Part shown: positions 53,391-61,369 of the stretch, piece after piece
Numbering within the stretch: the stretch's first letter is position 1
How the letters are laid out: the number at the start of each line of letters is the position of its first letter
NCBI GenBank assembly: GCA_046291695.1
Contig: JBKBSO010000009.1
Span: forward strand, 90,267 to 154,266
Length of the DNA stretch: 64,000 bases
Direction: 5' to 3'
Origin: PNNG01 sp046291695
GTDB taxonomy: Bacteria; Bacteroidota; Bacteroidia; UBA7662
Made by a program: the position numbers and the translations under genes
Notes under the pieces: generated by a model
Databases searched by the model: none
The model's input: the letters and a program-made list of their open reading frames with translations, nothing else
Told to the model about the DNA's origin: nothing

Positions 53391-55355
53391 TCAGGCGCTT
53401 TCGAGCGCCTGTTTTATTTTACTGTAAAAATCATCCTGATCGAGTGGCTTGGTAACAAAACCATTCATTCCATGCTCAATAACTTTAATTTTGGTTTCTT
53501 GAAAAGCATCAGCCGTCATGGCTACAATGGGTATCCATTTATTCTCTAAGCCCGCCCCTCCGTTTCGGATTAATGCCGTAGCCTCGTATCCACCCATAAT
53601 CGGCATTTGTAAATCCATTAATACCAAATCAATAGGATGCTGCTGAATTAATTCAACAGCAATTTTTCCATTTTCAGCTGTAATGACCTCGGCCTTCCAA
53701 CGTTTTAAAATCTGCTGAGCAACAAACTGGTTCATTTTATTGTCTTCTACCAGTAAAATAACCTTTCCACTTAAATCCTTGGCAACACGAGTTATTGAAC
53801 TTTGCTCCGCGTCCATACTTTGTTGCAAACTTATTTCATATGGTATTTCAATCCTAAATGTAGACCCTTTGCCTACTTCAGACTGAACACGAATATCTCC
53901 CACTTGTAAACGAGCCAAATTACGGCTGATGGCTAATCCCAAGCCAGTTCCGCCAAACAATCTTGTGGTATCTGTATAAGCCTGCGTAAAACTCTCAAAA
54001 ATAGCATCCAGTTTTTCATCGGGAATACCAATTCCTGTATCTATTACCTCTATATTCAATTTGCAATTCGAAGCTTCACGCTCAACTACCCGAATACGGA
54101 TGGTTACCTCTCCTTCTCTGGTAAACTTTAACGCATTTCCGGATAAATTCAACAAAATTTGATTTAACCGAAATGGATCTCCAATTAGAACAGCCGGGAC
54201 ATCGGCAGAAATATCCGATATTAGCTTCAGTCCTTTTTCTTCCGCTTTATAACTCAAGGTTTTGATAAGCTGGTCAACCGTATTGCGAATGCTAAAATTA
54301 ATTCGCTCCAAATGAATCTTACCAGACTCAATCTTTGAAAAATCGAGTATATCATTAATAATCACCAATAAGTTATCTGCTGAATACTTAATGGACTCTA
54401 AATATTTCCGATTCATTTCTGGCTCAGTTCCCTGAAGTAACAACTCTGTGAGTCCAATTACCGCATTCATTGGTGTTCGAATTTCATGACTCATATTCGA
54501 AAGGAATTCTGCTTTGGCATGGGCTGCTAATTCTGCAGCTTGTTTCGCTTCTAGCAAGTCAGCCTCAGCCTTTTTCTTCTCCGTGATATCATTAATCACA
54601 GAAACAACAAAACGATTACCTTGATCGTCATTATATAAGGAGTTGCTTACCGAAAGATGTATTTTTTGGCCATCTCTACGTTTTAATACCCATTCTTCCG
54701 GAGGAAGTATTTTACCACCTAAAAACGACCGATGGATCTTTAATGCCTCAGCCCTAAATTCATCCCGAAACAATTTCGAAAAAGAAAAGCCTATTAATTC
54801 ATCAAGTTTCCAACCAAGAATGTCACAAAAAGCCTTGTTTAATCGAACAAAATCACCCTTTTCATTGGTGAGTGAAATGCCAACTGTAGTAGCGTTAAAT
54901 ACAATGTCGAGCAGGCGTTCATTTTCGCGTAAGGCCGTTTCGGCCTGCAAACGCTGTTTTTCCACCTGTCCAAGCAAGGTTACTTGTCGTAAAAGCGTCC
55001 CTACTTTGTCGGGACTCACTTCTGATTTTGGAAAATAATCGAATGCGCCCGCCTTCATCATTTCCACAGCTATTTTTTCATCGCCTTGGGAGGTAAGCAC
55101 CACTACGGAAGTTTGAATTCCAGACTCACGTAATTGTTTAAGCAGGCTTATTCCGTCGGCACCCGGCATTAAATAATCAATAAACATACAATCGTATGCC
55201 TTCTCCTGTGCTAAGCGTAATCCATCCATAGCATTTTCAGCCATGTCCAATTCAACGAACAAATCTGTTTTCCGTAAAGTCCTTTCAAACGCCATACGAT
55301 CAACCTCATCGTCGTCAACGAGCAAAATACGGATATGAAAATTGTCGGAGGTCAC
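53391..55355 (-). CDS. Hybrid histidine kinase (REC-PAS-HisKA-HATPase-REC)
   Basis: 654 residues from a GTG at 55355, overlapping the receiver gene's stop (GTGA). An N-terminal receiver (D60 in MFIDYLMPGADG), a PAS domain (about 145-265), HisKA with NMSHEIRTPMNAV (H290), HATPase with NLSGNALKF and GGTGLGLAISRNL, and a C-terminal receiver (D581 in LMDLQMPIMGG). No transmembrane segment. The N-terminal receiver makes it a likely recipient of phosphate from another kinase of the cluster, and the output is unclear because no DNA-binding partner is present. Confidence 0.9.
   Translation of the reverse strand: MTSDNFHIRILLVDDDEVDRMAFERTLRKTDLFVELDMAENAMDGLRLAQEKAYDCMFIDYLMPGADGISLLKQLRESGIQTSVVVLTSQGDEKIAVEMMKAGAFDYFPKSEVSPDKVGTLLRQVTLLGQVEKQRLQAETALRENERLLDIVFNATTVGISLTNEKGDFVRLNKAFCDILGWKLDELIGFSFSKLFRDEFRAEALKIHRSFLGGKILPPEEWVLKRRDGQKIHLSVSNSLYNDDQGNRFVVSVINDITEKKKAEADLLEAKQAAELAAHAKAEFLSNMSHEIRTPMNAVIGLTELLLQGTEPEMNRKYLESIKYSADNLLVIINDILDFSKIESGKIHLERINFSIRNTVDQLIKTLSYKAEEKGLKLISDISADVPAVLIGDPFRLNQILLNLSGNALKFTREGEVTIRIRVVEREASNCKLNIEVIDTGIGIPDEKLDAIFESFTQAYTDTTRLFGGTGLGLAISRNLARLQVGDIRVQSEVGKGSTFRIEIPYEISLQQSMDAEQSSITRVAKDLSGKVILLVEDNKMNQFVAQQILKRWKAEVITAENGKIAVELIQQHPIDLVLMDLQMPIMGGYEATALIRNGGAGLENKWIPIVAMTADAFQETKIKVIEHGMNGFVTKPLDQDDFYSKIKQALESA
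53392..53415 (+). terminator. rseP terminator with UUCG loop
   Basis: CAGGCGCT (53392-53399), TTCG loop, AGCGCCTG (53404-53411), then TTTT. Located 27 bases after the rseP stop and inside the last codons of the convergent kinase gene. Confidence 0.75.
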
Positions 55356-55783
55356 GTTGTTTTAGGAAATTCAATCAACTGCCAATAATTGTTTAAAGTA
55401 GCCACAGCACTCACAAACTGATCTACACTTAAGGGCTTAAGAATATAACCCGCTACATTCAACTGATACGCCTCAACCTTGTCTTTATCTTCATTCGATG
55501 TGGTCATGATAAACACCGAAATCCCTCGAAGCCGTTCATCGGCACGAAGGGCTTTAAGAAATTCAATGCCTCCCATTTTTGGCATGTTCAAATCGAGTAA
55601 AATAATCCGAGGCAATGGATTAATTGCAGCTTCACCCTCTGCTCTGAGCATTTCTAAGGCTTCAACACCATTTGAGGCTCGAAAAAGCGGATTCGTGATG
55701 TTGTTTTTTTTAAAGGCGCGCTTGACATTCATCACATCAATGTCGTCGTCTTCAACAAGTAAAATATTAATCAACTGATGCAT
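55352..55783 (-). CDS. Free-standing response regulator (Rcp1-like receiver)
   Basis: 143 residues, a single receiver domain without an output domain. Acidic pocket EDDD (11-14), phospho-acceptor D64 in ILLDLNMPKMGG, IMTTSNEDKD with the Thr switch, and LKPLS with the Lys. It resembles receivers found next to phytochrome-like kinases (Rcp1 type). It overlaps the start of the PilJ-type kinase gene by 17 bases and the following hybrid kinase by 4 bases. Likely a phosphate shuttle between the kinases. Confidence 0.9.
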   Translation of the reverse strand: MHQLINILLVEDDDIDVMNVKRAFKKNNITNPLFRASNGVEALEMLRAEGEAAINPLPRIILLDLNMPKMGGIEFLKALRADERLRGISVFIMTTSNEDKDKVEAYQLNVAGYILKPLSVDQFVSAVATLNNYWQLIEFPKTT

Positions 55784-57221
55784 TTTTAATAGATTTTATT
55801 TCGGGCCAAGTAAACCATAGCGTTGTTCCTTTGCCTTGTTCCGATTCCAACCAAACACGTCCGCCTCGCTCGCTTATGATTTTACGTACCAAAGCCAACC
55901 CGATTCCTGTGCCACCTCCTTTATCTTTGGTTTGTAGGGTTTGAAACATCTGAAATACTTTTTCATGATACGCCAAATCTATGCCTGGTCCGTTATCACT
56001 TACACAAAATACATGTTTTTCTCGAACTCCATGATAACTTACTACCACTTCCTTCAATTCGGCAGGATTGTGTCGAATGGCGTTGACTATCAATTCATCC
56101 ATTACCTGCTCAAGGAGTGGCACTTCTGTGGTGAGTTGAGGAAATTTCCCTTCTAGCTTGATATGGACTCCCGGCCCGCTGTGCTTATCTCGTAGGAGTT
56201 CAACAATCCGGGCTGTGCTAATTGGCGAGGGTTTAATATGAACCTTACTAACGTTCGCGTATTCAAGCACAGCATTAATCAAATTTTCCATCCGACGAAT
56301 TCGTTCTCTGATTTTTGCCAGATTATTTTTCCCATCGGCGCTTAACTGGGCTTCTTCTTCTTCCAGCCAAGAGGTTAGGCTCGAAACTGCCCGTAATGGT
56401 GTTTTAAGATCGTGCGAAGCAATGTATGCAAACTGATCAAGTTCTTCATTCCTAAGTTTAAGCAAATGGTTTGAAGCACGTACCTCTGCCAAAATAGCTT
56501 CGAGATGCGTCTGCTTGGTCAGCAGTATTTTATTTTGCGCTTCCAACTCCTCCGAAAAATGCGTTAAACCTTCCATGGCCATTTGCAACCTTAACAGTGC
56601 AGGTCTGAATACGAAAATACCTTGTAATAAAAGTAGAAGGATGGTCCCTGCCGTTAACCAGCTACCCAAATGAGCTGCCGCTTTATGCTTAGCATTTGCC
56701 TCAAGGGTATATTGTTTTACAATGGCCTCGGCTATGGGCAAAAATGACTTTTCGGCCTGATGTAAAGCGGGTAAAATTCTCCGTGCTGCCATTAAATAAT
56801 CAGCATTATCATCCTTTGCGATAAGTAGAAGTTCAGCAACTTGTTTTTCAAAAGCTAAATAGTGCTGCTCAATTTCTGTGAATAAGCCGATAATCTCAGC
56901 ACTACTTTCATCATCTAACTCCCAAGCAACATCACCTGCTTGTAATCCCTTATGAGCCCTTCTAAAATTGTGAAAATCCCTTTCAATCTCATCAACATAC
57001 TGTCTACCTTCTTCAGCACTCACCGTCAAACTTAACAAAATCACATTTTTAGTTATACGTTGCGACAGCATTCGTTGACGGCCAGAGAAGTTTATTTCCG
57101 CTGCATCGTATTTCTGATCTAAAAATACACTTTGCTGTAAAAATTCAGCGCCAATCACTGCTATGGCGATAGCCATCAAGGCAGCTATATACCTAATTTT
57201 TATGTCCTTAATGCTTATCAT
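55767..57221 (-). CDS. Sensor histidine kinase with PilJ-type periplasmic domain
   Basis: 484 residues. TM1 at about 11-30, a PilJ/nitrate-sensor-type four-helix periplasmic domain (INFSGRQRMLSQRITKNVILL), TM2 at about 187-207, a coiled coil, HisKA with YIASHDLKTPLRAV (H270), and HATPase with DELIVNAIRHNP, SDNGPGID and GTGIGLALVRKII. It should sense an extracytoplasmic signal through the four-helix domain. The gene overlaps the receiver gene and follows the 785-residue kinase by one base. Confidence 0.88.
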   Translation of the reverse strand: MISIKDIKIRYIAALMAIAIAVIGAEFLQQSVFLDQKYDAAEINFSGRQRMLSQRITKNVILLSLTVSAEEGRQYVDEIERDFHNFRRAHKGLQAGDVAWELDDESSAEIIGLFTEIEQHYLAFEKQVAELLLIAKDDNADYLMAARRILPALHQAEKSFLPIAEAIVKQYTLEANAKHKAAAHLGSWLTAGTILLLLLQGIFVFRPALLRLQMAMEGLTHFSEELEAQNKILLTKQTHLEAILAEVRASNHLLKLRNEELDQFAYIASHDLKTPLRAVSSLTSWLEEEEAQLSADGKNNLAKIRERIRRMENLINAVLEYANVSKVHIKPSPISTARIVELLRDKHSGPGVHIKLEGKFPQLTTEVPLLEQVMDELIVNAIRHNPAELKEVVVSYHGVREKHVFCVSDNGPGIDLAYHEKVFQMFQTLQTKDKGGGTGIGLALVRKIISERGGRVWLESEQGKGTTLWFTWPEIKSIKNASVD

Positions 57222-57222
57222 T

Positions 57223-59580
57223 TTACCATACCCAATCTACTATAAAACAGGCGCCATTCCCAGGCGTAGATTCAACCCATACCTTACCTCCCCGTTCCTC
57301 AACAATTTTCTTCACTATGGCCAGGCCTATGCCTGTACTATTATCCTCAGGTTTTTTGAGCATGGTAAAAATATTAAAAATCTGATCCTGGTAAGCGGCA
57401 GGGATACCGGGGCCATTATCAGCAACAAATATACGACTGCAAGTCTCCGATTGGCTTTCACTCCAAATACGAATCCACGGCTTTTCAGAAGTGCCATACT
57501 TCCGGGCATTGCTGATCAAATTACTCAAAACCTGCTGTAACTTAAGCTTTTCAGTGTGTAAAAATGGCAATTCGCCCAATTCTACCTGCACGCCATTGTC
57601 ACCAATCCCCAAGAGTTGTAATACCTCTTTAACAAGCGAGCCCAGTTCAAATCCTACTAATTCGGATTGACTCCGGCCTGCTCTCGAATATTCTAGTATG
57701 CCATCGATAAGCAGCCCCATCCGCTCGGTTCTCGATCGTAACAAAGTAAAATGGCTTTCTACTTCTTTACTTAGGCTATCCCCAAGATCTTCTGCAATCC
57801 AATTTACAAGATTGTTAATGGCACGTAAGGGTGCTTTTAAGTCGTGAGAAACGATATAAGCAAACTGGTCGAGCTCCATAACAACGGATTCAAGATCGGC
57901 ATTCTTTTTGGCAATTTCGCGGCTCGCCTCATCAAACCGCGTAATGTCTTGTATCGTGCCTAATACCCGAGAACGATCGCTCGATGCGTACTTTACTATA
58001 TCTCCTTTTGCATGAAGTACTCGCCGATCACCTGATGGCAAATGAATTTTATAAGTTAGGTCGTATGGTTCTTGCTTTTCGAGGAGCGCACGCCATGCCA
58101 TTTTCCTCCTTGTGGCATCTTCTGGTAGTAACAAACACTCCAAATTCTCACGATTTAAATCATCATTTCGAGCTAATCCATAAATATGATGTGAACCAGG
58201 CGACCACTTAAACTGATCGCTTTCAATTTCATATTCAAAGCTTGCCAAGCCTGCAATCTTGTGCGCCGATTCAAGCTGCTGATTTAAAGTCGACAACTCA
58301 TCCTCATGGTAAGCACTATCTTTGGCATGCGCGATAGCAATCCCGAAATTGAGCATAATCTGAATATTCGCAGGCAACCAAGGCCGCTCATCATTTGTAT
58401 CGTGAAGCAGTAAAAAACCCCAGTGAAGATTCCCTGTTTCAATGGGAACTACTAAAAAAGAGCCTTTTTTTCCTCCTTGCAATAAACCTTCTATCCGATT
58501 CTCATCTAAGTCAACCGGCCCACTCAAGTAATTGGTTTGCTTTAGGCCATCAACACGAACTGCATCCGGAATAGGTTTACAGAAATTGGCCTGACTTTCA
58601 GGTGTCCAAGGTAAAGAACTAAAACCATCCGCCTCATTCCAAAAATAACGAACTAAGGCCTTATTGGATTCAACATATTTGTACAAACTAATGTGCGTTG
58701 CCCGTGAGGCCTCACCAATAATTTGCAAAGCGCTACCTATTCGTTTCTCCACATTTACCTTATGCACTAGCAACTGGGTACTGGCCTTGTACAAAGCGTC
58801 CAATAACTTTTCATGGGCAGCCTGTAACTGATGTTGATGTTTTTGTGCGCTTATATCTACATGCGTTCCAATAAGCCGTTGTTGGTCGGAATTCTTGCTA
58901 TGAATAACCGTTGCTCGACTAAATACCCATTTATAACCTCCATCGGAACAAAGTATCCGATACTCCAGACTTAGCCTTTCAAGCTCTCCTTTTTTAATTT
59001 TTTCAAAAATCGAACGTACATGTGCCACATCATCATGATGAATAAGTCTGTAAAACGTCTGCAAATCCAATAGAAAAGCACCGTTTTGATAACCCAACAT
59101 TTCGTACCACTTTGAGTTAACATAAAAAATCTCCGACTGTAGGTTGATATCAAATAAGCCATCGTCAATAATATCAAGGGTAAGTTCTAGCCGGTCCCGA
59201 ATCTCGTCTGCCTGTTGTGCATGTCGCCCATGCCGGCTTAAATCGCGTGCCCAAATCATGGCTCTTGGCCCACTTTTTTCAATAATCGGCAAACTGCAAA
59301 AATGCAACTCGAAACGCAGCACCTTTCCCTGAAAATCATAAACCCTTTCCTCAACGAACGTGTTTCCTTCCAAACACCGATCGTACCAAGTTTTCCATTC
59401 GTCTTTTAAATATTCGGGCAGTATTCCCAGCATATCCAGCTGATGCCTGAGCTCAATATCATCGAAGTCCTGAAAATACCTGAAAGCCACACTATTAAAT
59501 GCCAATAACCTGTATTTGCGGTCAATCACATAACACGTATCAGGGAGGTACTCAAATGCCGTTTGTTCATGTATATGCAT
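57223..59580 (-). CDS. Multi-PAS/GAF sensor histidine kinase
   Basis: 785 residues from the ATG at 59580; an in-frame TTG nine codons upstream is the longer alternative. Order: PAS (about 5-110), PAS (about 135-245), GAF (about 265-415), PAS (about 435-545), HisKA with YIVSHDLKAPLRAI (H579), HATPase with NLISNARKYG, DNGPGIP and STGIGLAIVKKIV. No membrane span. The kinase core is close to the neighbouring kinase at 55767, suggesting duplication of the core with different sensors. No receiver of its own, so the free receiver at 55352 is a likely partner. Confidence 0.88.
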   Translation of the reverse strand: MHIHEQTAFEYLPDTCYVIDRKYRLLAFNSVAFRYFQDFDDIELRHQLDMLGILPEYLKDEWKTWYDRCLEGNTFVEERVYDFQGKVLRFELHFCSLPIIEKSGPRAMIWARDLSRHGRHAQQADEIRDRLELTLDIIDDGLFDINLQSEIFYVNSKWYEMLGYQNGAFLLDLQTFYRLIHHDDVAHVRSIFEKIKKGELERLSLEYRILCSDGGYKWVFSRATVIHSKNSDQQRLIGTHVDISAQKHQHQLQAAHEKLLDALYKASTQLLVHKVNVEKRIGSALQIIGEASRATHISLYKYVESNKALVRYFWNEADGFSSLPWTPESQANFCKPIPDAVRVDGLKQTNYLSGPVDLDENRIEGLLQGGKKGSFLVVPIETGNLHWGFLLLHDTNDERPWLPANIQIMLNFGIAIAHAKDSAYHEDELSTLNQQLESAHKIAGLASFEYEIESDQFKWSPGSHHIYGLARNDDLNRENLECLLLPEDATRRKMAWRALLEKQEPYDLTYKIHLPSGDRRVLHAKGDIVKYASSDRSRVLGTIQDITRFDEASREIAKKNADLESVVMELDQFAYIVSHDLKAPLRAINNLVNWIAEDLGDSLSKEVESHFTLLRSRTERMGLLIDGILEYSRAGRSQSELVGFELGSLVKEVLQLLGIGDNGVQVELGELPFLHTEKLKLQQVLSNLISNARKYGTSEKPWIRIWSESQSETCSRIFVADNGPGIPAAYQDQIFNIFTMLKKPEDNSTGIGLAIVKKIVEERGGKVWVESTPGNGACFIVDWVW

Positions 59581-59631
59581 TACAAATCGATATTCTATAT
59601 GTTGCAAAATGGCATTAAATGGTGATAAAAC

Positions 59632-59663
59632 AAAAAATCCCGACCTTTTATAAAGATCGGGAT
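59632..59663 (-). terminator. Terminator after tRNA-Leu
   Basis: ATCCCGA (minus 59663-59657) and TCGGGAT (59643-59637), 7-bp stem with a 13-base AT-rich loop that can pair partly, followed by T at 59637-59632. It separates the tRNA transcript from the kinase operon. Confidence 0.7.
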
Positions 59664-59666
59664 GCG

Positions 59667-59750
59667 TGCCCAGGACCGGAGTCGAACCGGTACGAGTGTA
59701 ACCTCACAGGTGTTTGAGACCAGCGCGTCTACCAATTCCGCCACCTGGGC
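59667..59750 (-). tRNA. tRNA-Leu (CAA)
   Basis: 84 bases, long variable arm, no encoded CCA. Acceptor GCCCAGG/CCTGGGC, anticodon loop CTCAAAC giving CAA, T loop TTCGACT. One mismatch in the anticodon stem. Confidence 0.9.
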
Positions 59751-59781
59751 AATATTTTATTGTCGATCGACAATATGGTTG

Positions 59782-59852
59782 AGGTCGGAAGCGGATTCGA
59801 ACCGCTGTAGGAGCTTTTGCAGAGCTCTGCCTAGCCACTCGGCCATCCGACC
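59782..59852 (-). tRNA. tRNA-Cys (GCA)
   Basis: 71 bases, no encoded CCA. Acceptor GGTCGGA/TCCGACC, T73 discriminator (a Cys identity base), anticodon stem GAGCT/AGCTC around CTGCAAA giving anticodon GCA, T arm AGCGG/CCGCT with TTCGAAT. Shares a transcript with tRNA-Leu. Confidence 0.9.
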
Positions 59853-59901
59853 CTATTTCCGAAAGCCTTCGGTTTTTCTACCGTTGCTTCTCAACGGAGT
59901 G

Positions 59902-59931
59902 CAAATATAGAGAGAAAATCATTCAAACAAA
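59902..59931 (-). promoter_or_regulatory. Promoter of the tRNA-Cys/tRNA-Leu pair
   Basis: TTTG (minus, 59931-59928), 18 bases, TATATTTG (59909-59902), consensus-like, directly after the ABC permease stop. The tRNA begins about 50 bases downstream. Confidence 0.65.
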
Positions 59932-61167
59932 CTATTCGTAACGCAAAGCTTCGATAGGATCGAGCGATGCCGCTTTTGCTGCCGGGTAATATCCTGATAA
60001 TAAACCAACAAGCATGCACAAAATTACACCTCCCATAATCCATAACCAGGGAATAATAAAACCAACCCCTACGAGCAAGGCCACCAAATTGCCCACGACA
60101 ACACCAAAAAAGATACCTGCCAAACCGCCAATTTGTCCAATGGCCAAGGCTTCAAACAAAAATTGCTGACGAATGGCCTGCTGAGTTGCTCCCAATGCCT
60201 TGCGCGTACCGATTTCACGGGTGCGTTCAGATACCGACACCAGCATGATGTTCATCAACCCTATTGCAGCACCAAATAAGGTAATCAGCCCAATGGCTGT
60301 TGCGGCCAAGCTGATGAAAGAGAGGTTGTTGATTAGCTCACTGGCAAAACTATCCGCCTTTACCAAATCAAAATTATCTTCTTGATCGGCCCTTAAACGC
60401 CGTACAATACGAAACAACCCACTTGCTTCTTCTGTAGCAGCCTGCAAGCGTGTTGGATCGGTTATAAGCACCGAAATCACATGCGAACGATTTGGATCAG
60501 GGTAAAAACTTCTGGCATTGGTTAGCGGAATTACAACAGAACGATCACCACTTTGTCCAAAACTCGACCCCTTGGATGCCATCACCCCAATGACCCGATA
60601 TTTACCATTTCCAATTTTAACTAACTCGCCCACAGCTTCATCTTGCCCAAATAAAAACCGGGCAACCTCCGCCCCCAGCAGCACCACATTGCTACCGGCA
60701 CGTGTTTCGGCAGGACTAAAATTTCTACCCTTCTCCAAATCAATCGCTGAAACCACAACATAGTTTTCGTCGCTTCCAAAAACAGTAATATTTGGATTTG
60801 TTTTTTTTCGATTGAATTTTAACGTGGCGGCTCCAGAAACCAGGCAGGAAATCGAAATTTGAGCGGGAAACTCAAAGCGTTGTAGAAACTGCTCCGCATC
60901 GCGATAGCTGATGGCCTTGCGCTCAACTTTGCGCCTCGGCCCGCCAAAATTTACACTCAAGCCTTTTGTTCGCAGGCTAAAAGTATTCGCTCCCATACTG
61001 GTAAATGTTTCTGTGAGCGACTTCTCAAGGGCATCAATAGAAGTAAGGATGCCAACCAAAGCAGTTATTCCGATGGCAATGATCAGTGCCGTTAATCCCG
61101 TGCGCAATTTGTTCGCACTGATGGCGCGGATGGCTATCCTTAAATTATCAATAGCTTGGAGTTGCAT
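59932..61167 (-). CDS. MacB-type ABC transporter permease
   Basis: 411 residues. One N-terminal transmembrane helix (about 20-42, LTALIIAIGITALVGI), a periplasmic MacB_PCD domain (about 45-270), and three C-terminal helices of the FtsX domain with LMNIMLVSVSERTREIGTRKALGAT, a family hallmark. MacB-type permeases work with a separate or fused ATPase to extrude peptides, lipoproteins or antibiotics. No ATPase is encoded next to it, so the partner lies elsewhere. A TAAATTCG box ends 4 bases before its ATG. Confidence 0.85.
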   Translation of the reverse strand: MQLQAIDNLRIAIRAISANKLRTGLTALIIAIGITALVGILTSIDALEKSLTETFTSMGANTFSLRTKGLSVNFGGPRRKVERKAISYRDAEQFLQRFEFPAQISISCLVSGAATLKFNRKKTNPNITVFGSDENYVVVSAIDLEKGRNFSPAETRAGSNVVLLGAEVARFLFGQDEAVGELVKIGNGKYRVIGVMASKGSSFGQSGDRSVVIPLTNARSFYPDPNRSHVISVLITDPTRLQAATEEASGLFRIVRRLRADQEDNFDLVKADSFASELINNLSFISLAATAIGLITLFGAAIGLMNIMLVSVSERTREIGTRKALGATQQAIRQQFLFEALAIGQIGGLAGIFFGVVVGNLVALLVGVGFIIPWLWIMGGVILCMLVGLLSGYYPAAKAASLDPIEALRYE

Positions 61168-61171
61168 GGCA

Positions 61172-61179
61172 CGAATTTA
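61172..61179 (-). promoter_or_regulatory. -7 box 4 bases from the ABC permease start codon
   Basis: TAAATTCG (minus 61179-61172), one mismatch to TAnnTTTG, ends 4 bases before the ATG at 61167. TTTG (61206-61203) lies 23 bases further upstream, at the edge of accepted spacing. Confidence 0.35.
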
Positions 61180-61369
61180 CAAGCCTGCGGTGCATTTCCG
61201 TTCAAACGTCATGCATTTGACGAAATTTAAGAATAACAAACACGCTGGCTGTGCAATTTTATGCATGCCGGCATAACTCATTTTTGAGATTAACCTGTAA
61301 ATACGCTTCTTTTTCCGTAAATTCGCGTGCAATTTACAAAACAACAACCTGCATTAAATCAACAACATT

